DNA from: an uncultured Collinsella sp.
GTDB taxonomy: Bacteria > Actinomycetota > Coriobacteriia > Coriobacteriales > Coriobacteriaceae
DNA length: 64,000 nt
Direction of reading: 5' to 3'
NCBI GenBank assembly: GCA_900539035.1
Contig: UQAU01000009.1
Span: forward strand, 3,856 to 67,855
Part shown: piece after piece, positions 15,813-24,577 of the stretch
How positions within the stretch are numbered: position 1 is the first letter of the stretch
Layout: every line of letters begins with the position of its first letter
Notes under the pieces: model-generated
Databases searched by the model: none
What the model was told of the DNA's origin: nothing
What the model saw: only the letters and a program-made list of their open reading frames with translations
Made by a program: the position numbers and the translations under genes

Positions 15813-17335
15813 TGGCGTTCGAGACGTTTGCCGTTCACGCGGCCTGCATCCGCGGCGTCGAGGCGATTCACGTCACGGTCGAGGTCTCGCTTGCCGGTGG
15901 CGTTCCGGGCATCCAGATGCTCGGCATTCCGAGTATGGAGGTGATGGAGTCACGCGGTCGTATTCGCTGCGCGATGCGCTCCGCCGGGTTCGAGATCCCG
16001 CGCTCGGGCATTACCGTTAACCTGGCACCCGGCGATATCCGCAAGACCGGTAGCGGCTTTGACCTGCCCATCGCCATCGCGGTTCTAGCGGCCGATGAGC
16101 AGATTCCCCGTGACAACCTCGATCGCTGCCTTATCGCAGGTGAGCTTGGTCTGGACGGTACGGTGCTTCCCGTCAAGGGCGAGGTGGCGTTTCAGCTATT
16201 GGCTCGCGACATGGGGCTGTCTTTTATCGCCGGCAGGTCCGACCAGCATGTGCCACTCGCGGGCGTAGATTGCGGCTTTATCGACCATCTGTCTCAGCTT
16301 GCTCACGGCATGGGCGATGCCGCACGGCACTACTTGGATTCCGAGGGTGTCGAGGCGACCTTTGAGCCCGAGCTCGACTATGCAGACGTGCTGGGGCAGG
16401 AAGTCGCTAAACGCGGCATGGCGCTTGCGGCGGCAGGAGAACTCGGCTTGCTCATGATCGGGTCTCCGGGATCGGGCAAGACGATGCTCGCACGCCGTAT
16501 GACCGGCATCCTGCCCGAGCTTTCCGTTGAGGATCAGCAGGAGGCACTGTGCATCCATTCGGTTTTGGGTGAGAACATTGATGGCTTGTTGGCGGGGCAC
16601 CGCCCCTTCCGCAGTCCCCACCACAGTATTTCGACCGCAGGCCTTATCGGCGGCGGGCGCCCGGTGCACCCGGGTGAGATCAGCCTTGCTCATGGCGGCG
16701 TGCTCTTTTTGGACGAGCTTGCCGAGTTTCCCACTGGCGTGCTGCAGACGCTGCGTCAGCCCATCGAGCGCGGCTACGTGAGGATCGTACGCGTCGACGG
16801 GGCTTTTACCTTCCCGTCGCGCTTTCAGCTGCTGGCTGCGAGCAATCCCTGCCCCTGCGGCTTTTTGGGCGATCGCGAGGTGCCGTGTCGCTGCTCGGCG
16901 GCGATGGTCGAGCGCTATCGGTCTAAACTGCGCGGTCCTTTGGCCGACCGTATCGACATGATGATCGATGTGACCCGTCCCGACCCTCAAGTGATTATCG
17001 AGGGTGCGGAGGGCATGTCGTCGGCCGAGTTACGTGACTACGTTGTGCGCGGTCGCGCCTTTCGCGCTTGGCGCGAATCCCGCATGGACGATGCGGATGC
17101 CGAGGCCGAGGATGACGAGACTCGGTCCATTGACGGCGTCGTTTCGACCTTTGAGCTCGATGATGCGGCGGAGAAGTGTGTGCTCGGCCTGTCGAAGCGC
17201 ACGCATCTCACAGGGCGTGGCATCGTGCGCCTTGTTCGCATTGCGCGCACGATCGCAGATGTCGCCGAGAGCGAGCAGGTGACGCAGGACCACGTGCTCG
17301 AGGCGGCGATGTACCAGGGAAGGAGGGACCAATGA
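15812..17335 (+). CDS. comM: ComM / YifB family AAA+ ATPase
   Basis: 507 residues. An N-terminal Lon-protease-like fold (AVHAACIRGVEAIHVTVEV, then GIPSMEVMESRGRIRCA) precedes a Mg-chelatase-type AAA+ domain with Walker A GSPGSGKTMLARRM (about residues 218-231) and Walker B GVLFLDELAEF. A C-terminal helical domain follows. ComM is a hexameric branch-migration helicase used in integrating DNA taken up during transformation in Gram-negatives; the role here is inferred. Start and stop overlap the neighbouring genes. Confidence 0.93.
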   Translation: MAFETFAVHAACIRGVEAIHVTVEVSLAGGVPGIQMLGIPSMEVMESRGRIRCAMRSAGFEIPRSGITVNLAPGDIRKTGSGFDLPIAIAVLAADEQIPRDNLDRCLIAGELGLDGTVLPVKGEVAFQLLARDMGLSFIAGRSDQHVPLAGVDCGFIDHLSQLAHGMGDAARHYLDSEGVEATFEPELDYADVLGQEVAKRGMALAAAGELGLLMIGSPGSGKTMLARRMTGILPELSVEDQQEALCIHSVLGENIDGLLAGHRPFRSPHHSISTAGLIGGGRPVHPGEISLAHGGVLFLDELAEFPTGVLQTLRQPIERGYVRIVRVDGAFTFPSRFQLLAASNPCPCGFLGDREVPCRCSAAMVERYRSKLRGPLADRIDMMIDVTRPDPQVIIEGAEGMSSAELRDYVVRGRAFRAWRESRMDDADAEAEDDETRSIDGVVSTFELDDAAEKCVLGLSKRTHLTGRGIVRLVRIARTIADVAESEQVTQDHVLEAAMYQGRRDQ

Positions 17336-18267
17336 TGGCTGAGGGGACCTTCGAGCTGCATCCAGGTGACGCGTTGTATCCCGAGACCGTTTTGGAGCTT
17401 TCTGATGTACCTCAGACGCTCTATGTGCGCGGCAACCCCGAGGCGCTTTCGACGCCCGCGCTCTCCATCATCGGTGCGCGAAAGGCCTCGCCGTATGGTC
17501 TTGCCGTGGCAGAGCTTGCGGCGAAGGTGGCGGTTGAGGCGGGAGTGACGGTAGTTTCGGGCGGTGCGATCGGTTGTGACCAGGCCTCGGGTTGGGCTGC
17601 GGTCAACGCCGGCGGCAAACACGTCGTGGTGCTGGGGACGGGCGCCGACGTGGTCTACCCGCGTTCGAGCGCGGGGCTTATTACGCGCACGCTCGATACG
17701 GGCGGCGCGGTCGTGTCGATCTCTCCGTGGGGCATGGGTCCGCGCAAGTTTGCCTTTCCGCGTCGCAATCGCGTGATCGCGGCCCTGTCGCAAGCCCTCT
17801 TTGTATCCGAGGCGGGTATGCCTTCCGGGACGTTTTCTACAGCCGAGGCTGCTATGGATTTGGGGCGCGAACTTCTTGCCGTGCCGGGGTCGATCCTATC
17901 GCCCGAGTCGCGTGGCACGAATTATCTCATTGCGAACGGTGCCTGCTGCATTGTCGACGAGGAGTCCATCGAGATGGCTATCTCTCGCATATACGGCACC
18001 CTGCGCTACTCGCGCCCCGATGCTCCCGGCATTGCCGACCTGAATCCAACACAGCAGACCGTGATGCATGCGCTCATCGCCTCTCCGCTCAAGGTCGACG
18101 ACATCGCGGCGCTCGTCTCACTCGATGCTGTCGGCGTACTCAAACTCTTGGGTTCGCTTGAACTCGAGGGCCTTATCGAGCGCATGATGGATGGAAGGTA
18201 TGCGCCCTCCAAGTTTGCCCTTCACGCCCAGACGCCCTTCGGTCACAATGGAAAACGTGTCAATTAG
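17332..18267 (+). CDS. dprA: DNA-processing protein DprA
   Basis: 311 residues. DprA protects incoming single-stranded DNA and loads RecA. The Rossmann-fold core shows IGARKASPYGLAVAE, VSGGAIGCDQASG, GADVVYPRSS, FPRRNRVIAALSQALFV and SGTFSTAEAAMDLGR. The usual GLAxGID motif is GAIGCD here, a mild divergence. A winged-helix-like tail covers about residues 235-300 (LIASPLKVDDIAALVSLDAV). GGAGGG precedes the chosen ATG, which overlaps the comM stop. Confidence 0.92.
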   Translation: MMAEGTFELHPGDALYPETVLELSDVPQTLYVRGNPEALSTPALSIIGARKASPYGLAVAELAAKVAVEAGVTVVSGGAIGCDQASGWAAVNAGGKHVVVLGTGADVVYPRSSAGLITRTLDTGGAVVSISPWGMGPRKFAFPRRNRVIAALSQALFVSEAGMPSGTFSTAEAAMDLGRELLAVPGSILSPESRGTNYLIANGACCIVDEESIEMAISRIYGTLRYSRPDAPGIADLNPTQQTVMHALIASPLKVDDIAALVSLDAVGVLKLLGSLELEGLIERMMDGRYAPSKFALHAQTPFGHNGKRVN

Positions 18268-18281
18268 AAAGGTGTTTGCAG

Positions 18282-19619
18282 ATGCAGTTCGATCAGGTGA
18301 CGGTTATCGGTGGCGGTCTGGCGGGTTCGGAATGCGCGATCCAGCTGGCAGACCGCGGGTTTGCCGTAAAGCTGTGCGAGATGCGCCCCCAGGTGAGCTC
18401 CCCGGCTCACCATACCGATCACCTGGCAGAGCTCGTCTGCTCCAATTCGTTTAAGTCGACCCGTCCGGATTCCGCGGCTGGTTTGCTGAAGGCCGAGCTT
18501 GAGCGTATGGGTTCAGTCCTGCTCGACTGCGCCCATCGCGCTGCTGTTCCCGCTGGTGGCGCCCTGGCGGTCGACCGTGTTACATTCTCCGAGCTCGTCG
18601 AGGCTGAGGTTGCCGCCCGCCCCAATATCGAGGTCGTTCACGGCGAGGTCACCCAGATCCCCGAGGGCCACGTGGTCATTGCCGCGGGCCCGCTGTGTTC
18701 ACCGGCGCTGAGCGAAGAGGTCATGAAGCTTGTCGGTGGCGACGCCCTTGCGTTCTTCGATGCCGCGGCGCCGATCGTCGATGCCTCCACGCTCGATATG
18801 GACGTGCTGTTTTCGCAGTCGCGCTACGAGGAGCAGGGGAGCGGCGACTATCTCAACGCTCCGCTCAACAAGGAGGAGTACGAGGCCTTTATCGAGGCGC
18901 TCACCACGGCCGACCGCGTGGTGCTCAAGGACTTTGAGGGCGGCGATCTGTTCCAAGCCTGCCAGCCTGCCGAGGAGGTTGCGCGCACCGGCAAGGACGC
19001 CATTCGCTTTGGCGCCATGAAGCCCGTCGGCCTCACCGACCCGCGTACCGGACGTCGCCCTTGGGCGGCGATTCAGCTGCGTGCCGAGAACAAGGAGAAG
19101 ACCGCCTATAACCTGGTGGGCTTCCAGACCAACCTGACCTTTGGCGAGCAGAAGCGCGTCTTCCATATGGTGCCGGGCCTGGAGAACGCTGAGTTCTTCC
19201 GCTACGGTGTCATGCACCGCAATACCTTTGTCGACGCCCCGCACGTGCTCGATGGCACCTTTGCCGTGCCCGGTACCGGCGTGCGCCTGGCCGGTCAGAT
19301 CACCGGCACCGAGGGGTACATGGAAGCCGTGGCGACCGGTCTGCTCGCGGCGCTCAACACCTATGCAGAGGCTATCGGCGCCGATTCCGTCGAGTTGCCC
19401 CGCGTGGGCGCCCTGGGTGCGCTCGTGGGCTATGCGACCGATCCTGCCACCGTGGGCTATCAGCCCATGCATGTCAACTTTGGCCTGGTGCCGCCGCTCG
19501 AGGACGGTAAGCGCCGCAGCAAGCGCGACCGCTATCAGGCCTATGCGGACCGTGCGCTCGAGGCCCTCGATGCCTACTTGGCCACGCGTTCCGACTTGTT
19601 TGGAGGCGACCGGTCATAG
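18282..19619 (+). CDS. trmFO: tRNA uracil-54 C5-methyltransferase, folate/FAD-dependent (TrmFO)
   Basis: 445 residues. It methylates U54 in the T-loop using methylene-tetrahydrofolate and FAD. The dinucleotide-binding motif VIGGGLAGSECA opens the protein, and CEMRP, ELVCSNSFKS and the C-terminal GTEGYMEA region match the family. ATG 18282 follows AAAGGTG. A topA gene is often next to trmFO, but here dprA precedes it directly. The stop TAG overlaps the apparent xerC start. Confidence 0.95.
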   Translation: MQFDQVTVIGGGLAGSECAIQLADRGFAVKLCEMRPQVSSPAHHTDHLAELVCSNSFKSTRPDSAAGLLKAELERMGSVLLDCAHRAAVPAGGALAVDRVTFSELVEAEVAARPNIEVVHGEVTQIPEGHVVIAAGPLCSPALSEEVMKLVGGDALAFFDAAAPIVDASTLDMDVLFSQSRYEEQGSGDYLNAPLNKEEYEAFIEALTTADRVVLKDFEGGDLFQACQPAEEVARTGKDAIRFGAMKPVGLTDPRTGRRPWAAIQLRAENKEKTAYNLVGFQTNLTFGEQKRVFHMVPGLENAEFFRYGVMHRNTFVDAPHVLDGTFAVPGTGVRLAGQITGTEGYMEAVATGLLAALNTYAEAIGADSVELPRVGALGALVGYATDPATVGYQPMHVNFGLVPPLEDGKRRSKRDRYQAYADRALEALDAYLATRSDLFGGDRS

Positions 19620-20536
19620 CCTTTGACCTGTACGACACCGTCGACTCTTTTATCGCCTATATCGCACGCGTTGAGGGGCTTTCTCCCAACACGGTGACGG
19701 CCTATGGCTCGAGACTGGAGCGCTTTGCTGCCTGGTGCGAGCGCGAGGATATTGATGCTTTCGCTGCCGACGTGCGCACCATTCGTCGCTATCTTGCTGA
19801 GCTTTCGCGTGAGCAGGTGGCTCCCCGAACGCTTGCGGCGCACCTGTCGGCTATCCGATCTCTCTATCGCTGGATGGCTGCCGAGGGGATTGTCGAGGGC
19901 GATGCGGTCTCGGCGATCGCGTCGCCCAAGCTGCCGCGTGACCTGCCGGGCGTCCTTACGACCCAGCAGGTCGAGGCGCTGCTCAAGACGCCTGATACCT
20001 CAACACCCGCGGGACTGCGCGATGCGGCGATGCTCGAGTTGCTCTATGCCTCGGGTGCCCGCATCTCAGAGCTTGCGGCGCTCAATCTGGAATCCATCTC
20101 ATGGTCCGAGCGCACGCTGCGCCTGTGGGGCAAGGGGAGCAAGGAGCGTATCGTCCCTCTGTATCGTCGTGCGCTCGATGTGACGCGTCTCTATATTGAA
20201 GAGGGGAGGCCGGAGTTGCTCGCTCGGGCAAAGCGCCGCGACCTCGCTACCGGGCCACATCCGCTGCTTATATCGGCGCGCGGCAATCGCATGAGCGCCG
20301 CGATGCTCCGGCGGCGGTTCCATACGCTGGCGACGCTCGCCGGCATTCCGGCTGACATCGCCCCGCATGCGATGCGCCATACCTTTGCGACCGACTTGCT
20401 CGAGGGCGGTGCGGACCTGCGCTCGGTTCAAGAGCTGCTAGGTCATGCGAGCCTGTCCACGACGCAGATCTACACGCATCTCACACCCGATCGGCTTAAA
20501 CGTGCCGTGGCTCAAGCCCATCCCCGCGGCGAATAG
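19616..20536 (+). CDS. xerC: Tyrosine recombinase XerC/XerD (non-canonical start codon)
   Basis: 306 residues if read from ATA 19616. A SAM-like N-terminal domain (DTVDSFIAYIARVEGLSPNT) and a catalytic domain are complete: Arg in GARISELAAL, HAMRHTFATDLLEGG, LLGHASLSTTQIYTHL with the tyrosine. Xer proteins resolve chromosome dimers. No ATG, GTG or TTG lies in frame between the stop at 19508 and GTG 19694, and GTG 19694 would cut off the first helix. GGAGG at 19602-19606 fits ATA 19616, which overlaps the trmFO TAG. CTG 19628 is the alternative. The XerC versus XerD label rests on the position after trmFO. Confidence 0.85.
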   Translation: MAFDLYDTVDSFIAYIARVEGLSPNTVTAYGSRLERFAAWCEREDIDAFAADVRTIRRYLAELSREQVAPRTLAAHLSAIRSLYRWMAAEGIVEGDAVSAIASPKLPRDLPGVLTTQQVEALLKTPDTSTPAGLRDAAMLELLYASGARISELAALNLESISWSERTLRLWGKGSKERIVPLYRRALDVTRLYIEEGRPELLARAKRRDLATGPHPLLISARGNRMSAAMLRRRFHTLATLAGIPADIAPHAMRHTFATDLLEGGADLRSVQELLGHASLSTTQIYTHLTPDRLKRAVAQAHPRGE

Positions 20537-20585
20537 TGGCTGGGACGTCCCGCGCCGCACTCAGGTGTGTGGTTTTGATTGCGGG

Positions 20586-20614
20586 TTGGCAGGAAGAGGC
20601 ATTCCTGCTATCAT
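20586..20614 (+). promoter_or_regulatory. rpsB promoter
   Basis: TTGGCA, 17-nt spacer, TATCAT. The start site near 20621 leaves a 5' leader of about 135 nt before rpsB. Confidence 0.65.
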
Positions 20615-20755
20615 TCATCGGGTTGCTTCACGGCAACATGTTTTTATCACGCACGCGCGGCTACTTCATACCGTGGTGCCCGGGCTTTGGTAGCACATGT
20701 CCGGGTTGGTTTTGGAGGATGACCCCGCGCGGAGGCAAACCACAGGAGGTTTAAC

Positions 20756-21484
20756 ATGGCTACCAAGATTAATATCCGCACCCTGCTCGAGGCCGGCTGC
20801 CACTTCGGTCACCAGACCCGTCGCTGGAACCCCAAGATGAAGCCGTTCATCTTCGGTGAGCGCAACGGCATCTACATCCTCGACCTCAAGCAGACCATCC
20901 TCGACGCCGACCAGGCCTACACCTTCGTCAAGAACGTCGCCAAGGGTGGCAACGTGCTGTTCGTCGGCACCAAGAAGCAGGCTCAGGAGGCCGTCAAGAA
21001 CGCTGCTGAGCGCGCCAACATGCCTTACATCAACCAGCGTTGGCTCGGCGGTATGCTGACCAACTTCGTCACCATCCGCTCCCGCATCAACCGCATGGAG
21101 GAGCTCGAGGCTATGGTCGAGGACGGCCGCATGGCTGTTCTGCCCAAGAAGGAGCAGGCTGTTCTCGGCAAGGAGCTCACCAAGCTCCAGACCAACCTCG
21201 GTGGCGCCCGCGACATGAAGGGTCTGCCCCAGGCTCTCTTCGTCATCGACACCAAGCGCGAGGAGAACGCCATCAAGGAGGCTCAGCGCCTGAACATCCC
21301 CGTCGTCGCCCTGATCGACACCAACTCCGATCCCGACGAGGTCGAGTACGGCATCCCCTGCAACGATGACGCTATCTCCGCTGTCACCCTTATGTGCGAG
21401 CTCATGGCTGACGCCTGCCTCGCTGGCTCTGGTAAGGAGCAGGTCTCCGAGGCCGAGATGGCCGCTGAGCCCAAGGCCGAGTAA
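20756..21484 (+). CDS. rpsB: 30S ribosomal protein S2 (uS2)
   Basis: 242 residues. It contains the full S2 pattern: LLEAGCHFGHQTRRWNPKM, RNGIYILDL, NQRWLGGMLTN and ALFVIDTKREENAIKEA. AGGAGG precedes the ATG. The gene has its own promoter and a leader of about 135 nt, and forms the usual pair with tsf. Confidence 0.98.
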   Translation: MATKINIRTLLEAGCHFGHQTRRWNPKMKPFIFGERNGIYILDLKQTILDADQAYTFVKNVAKGGNVLFVGTKKQAQEAVKNAAERANMPYINQRWLGGMLTNFVTIRSRINRMEELEAMVEDGRMAVLPKKEQAVLGKELTKLQTNLGGARDMKGLPQALFVIDTKREENAIKEAQRLNIPVVALIDTNSDPDEVEYGIPCNDDAISAVTLMCELMADACLAGSGKEQVSEAEMAAEPKAE

Positions 21485-21529
21485 ATCAGTCTTAGTTAAT
21501 TCTTTTTCATCTCTTTGAAAGGAACCACA

Positions 21530-22399
21530 ATGGCCCAGATTACCGCCGCTATGGTCAAGCAGCTCCGCGAGATGACCGACTCCCCGATGATGGAGTGCAA
21601 GAAGGCTCTCGTCGAGGCTGACGGCGACATGGACGCCGCTGTCGACGTTCTGCGTAAGAACGGCCTTGCCAAGGCTGCCAAGAAGGCTGGCCGTGAGACC
21701 AACGAGGGCGCTGTCGCCGCGTTCGTCTCCGAGGATGGCAAGACCGGCGCTCTGCTCGAGCTCTCCTGCGAGACCGACTTCGTTGGCTCTAACGCCAAGT
21801 TCACCGGCTTTGCTTCCAAGGTCGCTGAGGTTGTCGCTACCACCGAGCCTGCTGACGTCGACGCTCTGCTCGAGAAGCCGATGGGCGAGGAGACCGTTTC
21901 CTCCGAGCTCACCGAGATGATTCACATCATGGGCGAGAACATGAAGATCTCCCGCTTCGCTGCCCGCAAGGCTGAGAACGGCGCGCTCGCTTCTTACATC
22001 CACATGGGTGGTAAGATCGGCGTCCTCGTCGAGTTCGCCTTCGAGAAGGCTGAGACCGCTCAGGCTGAATCCTTCAAGACCTTCGCTCACGACGTTGCCC
22101 TTCAGGTTGCCGCCGTCGCCCCGATCTGCGCTACCCGCGATCAGGTTCCGGCCGAGACCGTCGAGCACGAGAAGCAGATCTACATGGCTCAGGCTGCCGA
22201 GTCCGGTAAGCCCGAGGCTATCCAGGAGAAGATGGCTGTCGGCCGTCTGGAGAAGTTCTACAAGCAGTCCGTGCTCACCGAGCAGGAGTTCATCAAGGAC
22301 AGCTCCCTCACCATCAAGAAGTACGCTGAGCAGGTCTCCAAGGAGCTCGGCGACACCATTACCGTCGTTGCCTTTGACCGTCTGGTCCGTGGCGAGTAA
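21530..22399 (+). CDS. tsf: Elongation factor Ts
   Basis: 289 residues. Nucleotide exchange factor for EF-Tu. It begins AQITAAMVKQLREMTDSPMMECKKAL, here divided across the UBA-like domain and the family signature, followed by two EF-Ts dimer-type domains. ATG 21530 follows AAAGGA; an in-frame ATG at 21515 lies upstream of that site. A strong terminator follows the gene. Confidence 0.97.
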   Translation: MAQITAAMVKQLREMTDSPMMECKKALVEADGDMDAAVDVLRKNGLAKAAKKAGRETNEGAVAAFVSEDGKTGALLELSCETDFVGSNAKFTGFASKVAEVVATTEPADVDALLEKPMGEETVSSELTEMIHIMGENMKISRFAARKAENGALASYIHMGGKIGVLVEFAFEKAETAQAESFKTFAHDVALQVAAVAPICATRDQVPAETVEHEKQIYMAQAAESGKPEAIQEKMAVGRLEKFYKQSVLTEQEFIKDSSLTIKKYAEQVSKELGDTITVVAFDRLVRGE

Positions 22400-22422
22400 A
22401 TAAGCTCTTGTAGCTGGTAATG

Positions 22423-22457
22423 AGCAGGCTGTGGGTTTTACTCACAGCCTGCTTTTT
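22423..22457 (+). terminator. Terminator after tsf
   Basis: AGCAGGCTGTG pairs with CACAGCCTGCT and is followed by TTTTC. Confidence 0.92.
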
Positions 22458-22481
22458 CATGGCTCTTCGTAGAGCCTTTGA

Positions 22482-22487
22482 TAGAAT
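22482..22487 (+). promoter_or_regulatory. -10 element upstream of pyrH
   Basis: TAGAAT, 30 nt before the pyrH start and after the tsf terminator. No convincing -35. Confidence 0.4.
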
Positions 22488-22517
22488 GTTGAGAGTTCAA
22501 TCTAAAGGAGGATCGCT

Positions 22518-23240
22518 TTGTCCGACATCCGATATAAACGCGTGCTTCTTAAGCTTTCCGGCGAAGCGCTGATGGGCGACGGCCAATATGGCATCGACCC
22601 CAAGGTTACCGACCATCTTGCTAAGCAGGTCAAGGAGCTGCTTGCCGTTGGCCATGAGGTCGGCGTCGTTGTCGGCGGCGGCAATATTTTCCGCGGCATG
22701 GCCGGCGCTGCCGGTGGCATGGAGCGTGCTCAGGCCGACTACATGGGCATGCTGGCAACCGTTATGAACGCGCTCGCCCTGCAGGATGCCTTCGAGCACA
22801 ACGATGTTCCCTGCCGCGTTATGAGCGCTATCCAGATGAACGAGATCTGCGAGCCCTATATTCGCCGTCGCGCCATCAACCACCTTTCCAAGGGCAACGT
22901 CGTTATCTTTGCCGCCGGTTCGGGCAATCCGTACTTTACGACCGACACCGCCGCGGCTCTTCGTGCGTGCGAGATCGGCGCCGAGATTCTGATTAAAGCC
23001 ACCAAGGTTGACGGCATCTACGACAAGGATCCCGTCAAGTGCGCCGATGCCGTCCGTTTTGACAAGATTACCTATCACGAGGTGCTCGTCCGCGGTCTTC
23101 AGGTTATGGATTCCACGGCTACGGCACTGTGCCAGGACAACCGTATGCCGATTTTGGTCCTCAACATCGATGGCGAGGACACCGTCAAGTGCGCGCTTTC
23201 GGGTGAGCCCGTCGGCACGCTCGTCTATCAGGAGGATTAA
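22518..23240 (+). CDS. pyrH: Uridylate kinase (UMP kinase)
   Basis: 240 residues from TTG 22518, fixed by AAAGGAGG at 22504-22511. It phosphorylates UMP to UDP. The amino-acid-kinase fold shows YKRVLLKLSGEALMG, VVVGGGNIFRG, and NPYFTTDTAAALRA. It starts the long unit pyrH-frr-uppS-cdsA-dxr-rseP-ispG-proS, where genes are 0 to 26 nt apart. Confidence 0.97.
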   Translation: MSDIRYKRVLLKLSGEALMGDGQYGIDPKVTDHLAKQVKELLAVGHEVGVVVGGGNIFRGMAGAAGGMERAQADYMGMLATVMNALALQDAFEHNDVPCRVMSAIQMNEICEPYIRRRAINHLSKGNVVIFAAGSGNPYFTTDTAAALRACEIGAEILIKATKVDGIYDKDPVKCADAVRFDKITYHEVLVRGLQVMDSTATALCQDNRMPILVLNIDGEDTVKCALSGEPVGTLVYQED

Positions 23241-23242
23241 GC

Positions 23243-23779
23243 ATGGCAGAGAACATCACCGCCCATATGGACAAGTCGCTCGAGTCCCTCAAGCATAACT
23301 TCTCCAAGGTTCGTACCGGCCGCGCCAATGCCAACATTCTGTCCGACATCACCGTCGATTATTACGGTGTTCCCACGCCGGTCACGCAGGTTGCCGCCGT
23401 CAAGACCCCCGAGGCCCACATGCTGCTCATCGAGCCGTGGGACAAGGCACTCATCAATGCTATCGTCAAGGCCATCGGCGCTTCCGATCTGGGTATTACC
23501 CCCAACTCCGATGGCACCGTCGTTCGTCTCCCGTTTCCGGCTCCCACCGAGGAGCGTCGTCGCGAGCTCGTCAAGGAGTGCCGCGAGTACGCCGAGCAGG
23601 CCAAGGTGTCTATCCGTAACATTCGTCGCGACTTCAACAACAAGCTCGAGCGCGATGAGGAGCTCACCGAGGACGATGTCCGTCGCGAGCAGGCCAAAGT
23701 CCAGAAGCACACCGATGAGTATGTCGCCAAGGTCGAGGAGCTTCTGAAGGAAAAAGAAGCCGAGGTCATGGAGATCTAA
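23243..23779 (+). CDS. frr: Ribosome recycling factor
   Basis: 178 residues. With EF-G it splits post-termination ribosomes. The three-helix bundle pattern is clear: LKHNFSKVRTGRANANIL and VSIRNIRRDFNNKLE. It starts 3 nt after pyrH and ends one nucleotide before uppS. Confidence 0.97.
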   Translation: MAENITAHMDKSLESLKHNFSKVRTGRANANILSDITVDYYGVPTPVTQVAAVKTPEAHMLLIEPWDKALINAIVKAIGASDLGITPNSDGTVVRLPFPAPTEERRRELVKECREYAEQAKVSIRNIRRDFNNKLERDEELTEDDVRREQAKVQKHTDEYVAKVEELLKEKEAEVMEI

Positions 23780-23780
23780 G

Positions 23781-24575
23781 GTGCAATACGACGAGCATAA
23801 ACTGGTCGAGTACTTTGCCGACGCCCCTGCGGGCGTCGGTTTTTCCGACCTTGACCTCAATAACATTCCGCACCATATCTCGTGCATCATGGACGGTAAC
23901 GGTCGTTGGGCCACGTCGCGCGGTCTTGCACGCACCGAGGGCCACAAGGCGGGTATCGTCTCCCTTCGCGAGATTATTACCGCCTGCGTGCGTCTGGGCG
24001 TCGACGTGCTTTCGGCCTATGCGTTTTCTACCGAAAACTGGAACCGCCCGCAACACGAGGTCAACGTCTTGATGCACCTGTTTGCCAAGACGTTTATCGA
24101 CGAGCTGCCGCTTCTGAAGCGCGAAAACGTGCGCGTTGTCTTTTTGGGTGACATTTCCGCGCTGCCCAAGAAGACCCGCGACGTTTTTGAACGCGGTCTT
24201 GCCGAGTGCGCCGATCACACCGGCATGACGCTGGCGCTTGCCGTCAACTACGGCGCGCGTGCCGAGATTACCCGCGCTGTCCGTCAGATCGCACTCGACG
24301 CTGCCGCCGGTAAGATCGATCCTGGCGCAATTGATGACGACATGGTGGCTTCCCACCTCTATACCGCCGGCCTTCCCGATCCTGAGCTTGTGATTCGCAC
24401 TTCTGGTGAGCTGCGCCTTTCGAACTATCTGCTGTGGCAGGTGGCTTATTCCGAATTCTACGTCACCGATACCTATTGGCCCGACTTTGATCGTTGGGGC
24501 CTTGTCGACGCCATTTTGGCCTATCAGGGCCGTGACCGTAGGTTTGGTGGTCTGAGCAAGACCGAGGAGGCTTAA
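23781..24575 (+). CDS. uppS: Isoprenyl transferase (undecaprenyl diphosphate synthase type)
   Basis: 264 residues from GTG 23781. It makes the long-chain cis-prenyl diphosphate carrier for cell-wall synthesis. The catalytic Asp lies in IMDGNGRWATSRGL, and later signatures are GVDVLSAYAFSTENWNR, RTSGELRLSNYLLWQ and EFYVTDTYWPDF. An N-terminal stretch of about 30 residues precedes the core. Whether it makes C55 or another chain length cannot be read from sequence. Confidence 0.95.
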   Translation: MQYDEHKLVEYFADAPAGVGFSDLDLNNIPHHISCIMDGNGRWATSRGLARTEGHKAGIVSLREIITACVRLGVDVLSAYAFSTENWNRPQHEVNVLMHLFAKTFIDELPLLKRENVRVVFLGDISALPKKTRDVFERGLAECADHTGMTLALAVNYGARAEITRAVRQIALDAAAGKIDPGAIDDDMVASHLYTAGLPDPELVIRTSGELRLSNYLLWQVAYSEFYVTDTYWPDFDRWGLVDAILAYQGRDRRFGGLSKTEEA

Positions 24576-24577
24576 TC

